7,882 bases of DNA from Planctomycetales bacterium (GTDB lineage Bacteria; Planctomycetota; Phycisphaerae; SM23-33): positions 1 to 7,882 of the forward strand of contig DAOVLV010000069.1 in NCBI GenBank assembly GCA_030631085.1, read 5' to 3'. Shown here in pieces: positions 3,726-7,882 of the stretch. A program made the translations under genes and the position numbers. Numbering within the stretch: the first letter of the stretch is position 1; each line of letters begins with the position of its first letter. A model generated the notes under the pieces. It searched no databases and was not told the origin of the DNA. It saw nothing but the letters and a program-made list of their open reading frames with translations.

Positions 3726-5967
3726 GGGATGCGTGAGCAATCTTTTCAAAGACGATTCCGTTTCTTCTGGCCACGTGGTGGGCGTTGCCGTCGCTGCCGG
3801 TGTCTGGCGAACGTTCGATTACCTCTGGCCTGCGGATTTTATCGCCCCTGAAGTGGGTATGCGCGTCCGCGTACCGTTTGGACGGGGCGATCGGAAGACG
3901 CTGGGATTCGTCGCGGAAATCAACCGTCCGCCCGGGCAGCGAAAACTCAAAGCCGTTGCCGAACTTATAGACACGACGAAACCCCAACTCGACGGGAAAT
4001 TATTGCAACTGGGCGACTGGATGAGCCGGTATTACCTCGCTCCGCCGGGGATGGTCCTGGCGGCGATGGTACCGGCGGCTGTGGGAAGGACGGCGCCGCG
4101 AACCGAGACAGTCGCGTATCTGCTGGCGGAAAAGGCCGATTGGCCAAAGGCGATTGGTTCGCGCCAGCGGCGTTTTCTTGATGAACTTTTCGAGGCCCGC
4201 GTTCAGGGCGTCGAACCTGTGCCGGTCGAACAACTGCTTGCCCATAGCGGCGGGTCGCGCGACACCGTCCGCCGACTTGTCCGTCGTGAACTTATCCGCA
4301 CCGAGACACGCCCGCAAATCCTGAAACAACTCAACGAGCAGGTCGCTCCCGACCCGTTCGACCTCAACGACGACCAGCAAAAGGTACTTGCCGCTGTGGA
4401 AACCAAACTCGCCGGCGGATTCAGCGTTACGCTTCTGCACGGCGTAACGGCTTCGGGAAAGACGGAGGTGTATCTGCGGGCGATTCGCCGGGTCATCGCC
4501 GACGGCAAGCAGGCGATATTGCTGGTGCCGGAGATCGCCCTTGCCACCCAGACGCTTGAGCGACTTACCTCTCGCCTGCCGAAAGTGGCTGTGCTGCATT
4601 CGGGACTGACGGCGGCACAGAGGGCGTTCTACTACGAGCAGATACGCGACGCCCACGCCACCTGCGTTATCGGTCCGCGAAGCGCGGTATTTGCCCCTGC
4701 CCGTCGGCTTGGACTGATAATCGTCGATGAGGAACACGAGTCGTCGTACAAGCAGGAAACCGTTCCGCGTTACCACGGGCGCGATGTAGCCGTCAAACGT
4801 GCCGCCATCGAAGGCGTTCCGATTCTGCTGGGTTCGGCTACGCCGTCGCTGGAATCGCTCCACAACGCACAAACCGGACGATACGAATTGCTGAAACTGC
4901 CGCGGCGGATTCACTCCCTGCCCATGCCGACGCTGCTGTTGGTGGAACTGCGAAAGGAAATCACGCACGGAAAGATCGAACTTATCGGAAGGACGCTTGA
5001 ACGGAAACTCGCCCAAACGCTCGACCGATCCGAGCAGACGATCCTCCTGATGAACCGTCGCGGGTACGCCAGTTTCGTCTTCTGCCCGTCGTGCAAATGG
5101 CAACTCCAGTGCGAGCAGTGCAGCCGGGCTATGGTCTTCCATCGCGCCTTGAGCCTGGCGATGTGCCATTACTGCCAGGCCACCGCTGCGGTTCCGCGAG
5201 CGTGCCCTGCCTGCGGGAAGAAACTTATCCTTTTCGGGATGGGCATCCAGCGGATCGAAAGCGAACTCGCCCGCAAGTTCCCCACCGCCGTCGTCGCGCG
5301 GATGGACAGCGACACGATGTCCAGCCCAAAACAGTTTTCCGAAGTCTTCGACCGTTTCGCTGCCGGGGATGTGGACATTCTGCTGGGCACGCAGATGGTG
5401 GCCAAGGGTCTGGATTTTCCGCGTGTAACGCTGGTCGGTATCGTCAGCGCAGATACAGCCCTTGCGATTCCCGATTTCCGGGCGGCAGAGCGGACGTTCC
5501 AGTTAATCGTCCAGGTGGCGGGGCGGGCCGGTAGGGCAAAGCGCGGCGGCGAGGTTGTCGTCCAGACGCTCCATCCGTCGGACCCCGCTATCCGCTTCGC
5601 ACTGAAGCATGATTACGCCGGTTTTACAAACTATGAACTTCCGCAGCGCGAGGCGATGGGTGTTCCGCCGTTTGTCCGCCTGGTGCGGTTTATTGTCCGC
5701 CATGAGAAGGTCGCCCGCGCCGAAGCCGGCGCTGATACGCTGGGAAAATATCTTCGCCGATTGTTCGTAAGTAAAAACGACGTGAGAATAGACGGACCGA
5801 TGAAGGCGGGAGTATTCAAGATTCGCAACCTGTTTCGCTTTGAGATAAACTGTTTCTGCCCGGCCGCAGGTGTAATCCAGAGCGCCGTAGTTCAAGGAAT
5901 GTCGAAACTCCGCGCCGAAGTCGGCGCGGAAATCGTTATCGACGCAGACCCCGCAGGACTGTTATAA
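3724..5967 (+). CDS. priA: Primosomal protein N', replication restart helicase PriA
   Basis: PriA is a 3'-to-5' superfamily 2 DNA helicase that recognises stalled forks and reloads the replisome. The product is 747 aa, a usual length. The N-terminal 3'-end-binding domain spans about residues 18-115 and a winged-helix region follows. The helicase core has Walker A GVTASGKT (240-247), Walker B DEEH (335-338), GSATPS, GTQMVAKGLD (from 555) and QVAGRAGR (597-604). The zinc-binding insert has all eight cysteines in four CxxC pairs (C454/457, 463/466, 481/484, 494/497). Walker A has Ala where GVTGSGKT is more common; the catalytic Lys is kept. The start at 3724 is favoured by GAGG 6 nt upstream. 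ATG 3679 and 3712 lack a site, and GTG 3733 remains possible because of the overlapping promoter. It is followed 11 nt later by the fusion protein. Confidence 0.97.
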   Translation: MGCVSNLFKDDSVSSGHVVGVAVAAGVWRTFDYLWPADFIAPEVGMRVRVPFGRGDRKTLGFVAEINRPPGQRKLKAVAELIDTTKPQLDGKLLQLGDWMSRYYLAPPGMVLAAMVPAAVGRTAPRTETVAYLLAEKADWPKAIGSRQRRFLDELFEARVQGVEPVPVEQLLAHSGGSRDTVRRLVRRELIRTETRPQILKQLNEQVAPDPFDLNDDQQKVLAAVETKLAGGFSVTLLHGVTASGKTEVYLRAIRRVIADGKQAILLVPEIALATQTLERLTSRLPKVAVLHSGLTAAQRAFYYEQIRDAHATCVIGPRSAVFAPARRLGLIIVDEEHESSYKQETVPRYHGRDVAVKRAAIEGVPILLGSATPSLESLHNAQTGRYELLKLPRRIHSLPMPTLLLVELRKEITHGKIELIGRTLERKLAQTLDRSEQTILLMNRRGYASFVFCPSCKWQLQCEQCSRAMVFHRALSLAMCHYCQATAAVPRACPACGKKLILFGMGIQRIESELARKFPTAVVARMDSDTMSSPKQFSEVFDRFAAGDVDILLGTQMVAKGLDFPRVTLVGIVSADTALAIPDFRAAERTFQLIVQVAGRAGRAKRGGEVVVQTLHPSDPAIRFALKHDYAGFTNYELPQREAMGVPPFVRLVRFIVRHEKVARAEAGADTLGKYLRRLFVSKNDVRIDGPMKAGVFKIRNLFRFEINCFCPAAGVIQSAVVQGMSKLRAEVGAEIVIDADPAGLL

Positions 5968-5978
5968 CCTTATCCGCC

Positions 5979-7112
5979 ATGCGAATCGTAGTTACCGGAC
6001 AAGTTGGTATAGACAAGAAAGCCTTTCTTGAACAGGCAGTCGCAGCCGCCGAACGCGCAGGCGTCGCCGTTACGCTCTGCAACGTCGGCGAGCGAATGTA
6101 CGCCGAGGCCCCGGACGTACCTGCAGGGAAAATCCTCGACCTGCCGCTGAGCCGGCTAAACAGCCTCCGACGGAGCGTCTTCAAAGACATCCTTGCCCTT
6201 GGCGCAACCGAGACCAACATTATCGTCAATACCCACGCCACTTTCCGATGGCGACATGGGCTGTTCTACGCATTCGATTACGACCTGATGGGCGAACTGT
6301 CAGCCGATCTGTACATAACGCTGGTCGATAACATCGACCGCGTACACGCTCGCCTGCTGCGCGACGGGCACACGAACCACACACTCAAAGACCTGATGGT
6401 CTGGCGGGAAGAGGAAATCCTCGCCACCGAACTGCTCAGCCAGATCGTTCGCGGGCATGGGCGTTTTTACATTCTCGCCCGTGGCCTGGGCGACGAAGCC
6501 GAAAACGAACCGGCAGAGATGCTCGCAAGGTTCATCTCGCCGGGTAAATGGAAGAAGGCCTATTTGAGTTTCCCGATGACCGGCATCGACGACGCCGAGA
6601 CAATCGCGCAGATTCGGCAGTTTCGGGCAGAGATGAAGCGCCATTTCATCTGCTTCGACCCCGGCGACCTGGAGGAAAAACACCTTTGCAGCCTCGCGCT
6701 GTCGGCAGCAGAAGCCGGCGACCGGTTTGTTACATTAAATGTGGACGGAAAGGAAATCCGCATCGAGACTACCGAATTGCTGGCGATACTGCCGGACATC
6801 GACGGGCAGATTTACGCTCGCGATTTCAAACTCATCGACCAGTCCGATATGATTATCTCGCTGATACCGGCCATTCCCGCCGGCGACGGCTCGGGCGCAC
6901 GTCCAGGCATCTCGTCGGGCGTCGAACGCGAACTCCAGCACGCGCACGAAGCCGCCCGGGACGTCTTCGTTATCTGGACCGCCCGGACCGAGCCTTCACC
7001 GTTCATCACCGAAACGGCTACCAAAGTATTCCGCTCGACAGGCGAAGCCGTCGAATTCTTCCGGCAGGAAAATTACATCCAGGAAACCCACCCCGGACGA
7101 TTATTCGGGTGA
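5979..7112 (+). CDS. Adenylate-kinase-like / nucleoside 2-deoxyribosyltransferase-like fusion protein
   Basis: This is a 377-aa protein with two recognisable halves. Residues 1-180 resemble a small nucleotide kinase: strand MRIVVTG, a loop GQVGIDKK in the P-loop position, NTHATFR, and a helical LID-like region. The loop departs from GxxGxGK[ST]: it has Asp before Lys13 and Lys14 instead of Ser/Thr, so ATP binding may be weak or altered. Residues 192-365 resemble the nucleoside 2-deoxyribosyltransferase fold: YLSFPMTG (195-202), a D-x-x-L/I-I-D-x-S-D-M-I-I-S segment, and SGVERELQHAHEAARDVFVIW, where the Glu is in the place of the family's catalytic Glu. The protein may sense or process nucleotides. 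It starts 11 nt after priA and is presumably cotranscribed; the spacer has no clear ribosome-binding site, so coupling is likely. Domain assignment is by eye, and enzymatic activity is inference. Confidence 0.75.
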   Translation: MRIVVTGQVGIDKKAFLEQAVAAAERAGVAVTLCNVGERMYAEAPDVPAGKILDLPLSRLNSLRRSVFKDILALGATETNIIVNTHATFRWRHGLFYAFDYDLMGELSADLYITLVDNIDRVHARLLRDGHTNHTLKDLMVWREEEILATELLSQIVRGHGRFYILARGLGDEAENEPAEMLARFISPGKWKKAYLSFPMTGIDDAETIAQIRQFRAEMKRHFICFDPGDLEEKHLCSLALSAAEAGDRFVTLNVDGKEIRIETTELLAILPDIDGQIYARDFKLIDQSDMIISLIPAIPAGDGSGARPGISSGVERELQHAHEAARDVFVIWTARTEPSPFITETATKVFRSTGEAVEFFRQENYIQETHPGRLFG

Positions 7113-7176
7113 ACGAAACTTACCATGCCAGCCACTCACCATGCGCCCTCGCTTTGGCTATCACGGTATTCTTGTC

Positions 7177-7882
7177 TCAATGCGTGGCATACGGATTCTT
7201 CTTGGTTGCTATTGCCGTCCTCGGGCGGGCTTTTTTTTCGGTCTTTTTCAGAAGTCGGCCGAAAGCATTATCCTGCGACATATCCGGGGACAGGACAGCG
7301 ATTTCCTCCATGACGGGCAGCAATTCCGACCAGCGTTTCCGCTCGGCCAGTTCGTCCATCAACACCATGCGGATATCAAGGGCGTCGGGCGCCAGTTCCG
7401 CCGCTTGGTGTATCTCCATCAGTCCTTCATCAACCTGTCCGCTCTCAATCAAAATCTCTCCGAGAAGATAGTGTCCTTCGGCGTTCTCCGGTTCGGCAGA
7501 AATCGCCTGGCGGCAGATGGTCTGGGCTTCTGTGAACTTCCGCTGCATCCTTAGCATGCGCGCCCCGGCGCGAAGGATCATTCCGTCGTCCTGATTTAAC
7601 TGTGAAAGAATACTCCCGACTCGTTCAAAATCTCCGAATTGCAGGCAGGCGAAGGCGTTTTCTATCGTCTCCTCGACATTTCCGGTAGCCAGGGCCTGTT
7701 CGGCGGCGGCTGAAGCTTCAGCCACTGCATCGCGCACCTTTTTGATGTGCATACTGTAGTACTTATCGCATCGCGGACATTTGTTTATCACGCGAATACG
7801 GCCAAGGGGAATGAATGGAATAAAATACAAATGAAAGAACTCCCGCGCGGTGTAACTCATCAATCGGAATCGCTTGCCGCAA
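7177..7882 (-). CDS. Zinc-ribbon and TPR-repeat protein (5' end outside window)
   Basis: The frame is open to the right edge. The residues before the first in-frame Met read C-G-K-R-F-R-L, which continue the protein, so the true start lies outside the window and the TTG/ATG near 7858-7863 are not the start. The N-terminal part is a zinc ribbon: a Cys just inside the edge, then the conserved FHLYFIPFIPLGR segment, then CPRC. After it come about 150 residues of helical repeats of TPR type, clearest in AEGHYLLGEILIESGQVDEGLMEIHQAAELAPD, ending in a Lys/Arg-rich tail. There is no signal peptide or membrane span in the visible 234 residues. A protein-interaction scaffold is the likely role. It is convergent with the priA unit. 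Confidence 0.85.
   Translation of the reverse strand, partial: CGKRFRLMSYTAREFFHLYFIPFIPLGRIRVINKCPRCDKYYSMHIKKVRDAVAEASAAAEQALATGNVEETIENAFACLQFGDFERVGSILSQLNQDDGMILRAGARMLRMQRKFTEAQTICRQAISAEPENAEGHYLLGEILIESGQVDEGLMEIHQAAELAPDALDIRMVLMDELAERKRWSELLPVMEEIAVLSPDMSQDNAFGRLLKKTEKKARPRTAIATKKNPYATH
7214..7238 (+). terminator. Possible intrinsic terminator of the priA unit, inside the convergent gene
   Basis: A GC-rich hairpin (GCC-GTC with G-x-GGC-GGC strands, one bulge and one G-U pair) is followed by eight T. It lies about 100 nt past the fusion gene's stop, inside the coding 3' end of the minus-strand TPR gene, where the T-run encodes the Lys-Lys of its basic tail. The 64-nt gap 7113-7176 shows no terminator for either gene. 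Confidence 0.4.

Noticed and set aside
4000..5169. 389-aa minus-strand open frame
   Set aside because: It is the antisense shadow of priA, whose motifs fully explain this stretch.
6548..7471. 307-aa plus-strand open frame spanning two genes
   Set aside because: It overlaps the fusion protein in another frame and the antisense of the TPR gene, and its Arg-rich composition is typical of a shadow frame.
7177..7863. TTG or ATG near 7858-7863 as the real start of the TPR protein
   Set aside because: In-frame codons upstream encode C-G-K-R-F-R, the expected first half of the zinc ribbon, so the gene extends past the window.
1..7882. CRISPR array
   Set aside because: No regularly spaced direct repeats were seen on either strand.

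Overview
This is a bacterial chromosome segment with GC-rich, densely packed genes. One more AT-rich island of about 1.5 kb is inserted in it. A TTG-started M16 lipoprotein, a zinc-ribbon/TPR protein and a kinase-like/deoxyribosyltransferase-like fusion next to priA would suit a Planctomycetota (Phycisphaerae-like) genome. No marker here proves the taxon, so treat that as a weak inference.

Layout. Positions 1-2098 (minus strand) hold a two-gene unit: a single-domain response regulator, then an M16-family zinc metallopeptidase lipoprotein that runs off the left edge. Positions 2175-3672 are an island bounded by perfect 19-bp terminal inverted repeats and an 8-bp direct repeat (7/8 identical), so it looks like a transposed unit. 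It encodes no recognisable transposase. From left to right it carries a very small ribbon-helix-helix-like ORF, a structured RNA locus with its own promoter and terminator, an opposing promoter, and a 273-aa protein of unknown function with a probable winged-helix domain and its own terminator. The island sits between the divergent response regulator and priA. Positions 3724-7112 (plus strand) hold priA (primosomal helicase, complete, eight zinc cysteines) followed 11 nt later by the fusion protein. Positions 7177-7882 (minus strand, convergent) hold a zinc-ribbon/TPR protein that runs off the right edge. A plausible terminator for the priA unit lies inside the 3' end of this gene.

The most interesting part is the island: a compact, transposase-less mobile unit whose cargo is a structured RNA plus two putative nucleic-acid-binding proteins. 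The plus strand of the RNA locus has a near-consensus promoter about 8 nt before a closed multi-hairpin fold, and an intrinsic terminator just after it. Read on the minus strand, the same fold looks like a class II tRNA (12-bp acceptor/T stack, TTCAATT T-loop, GG in the D-loop, long variable arm). Which strand is the functional RNA cannot be decided from sequence alone. The other genes are ordinary housekeeping or signalling genes with no evident functional tie to the island.
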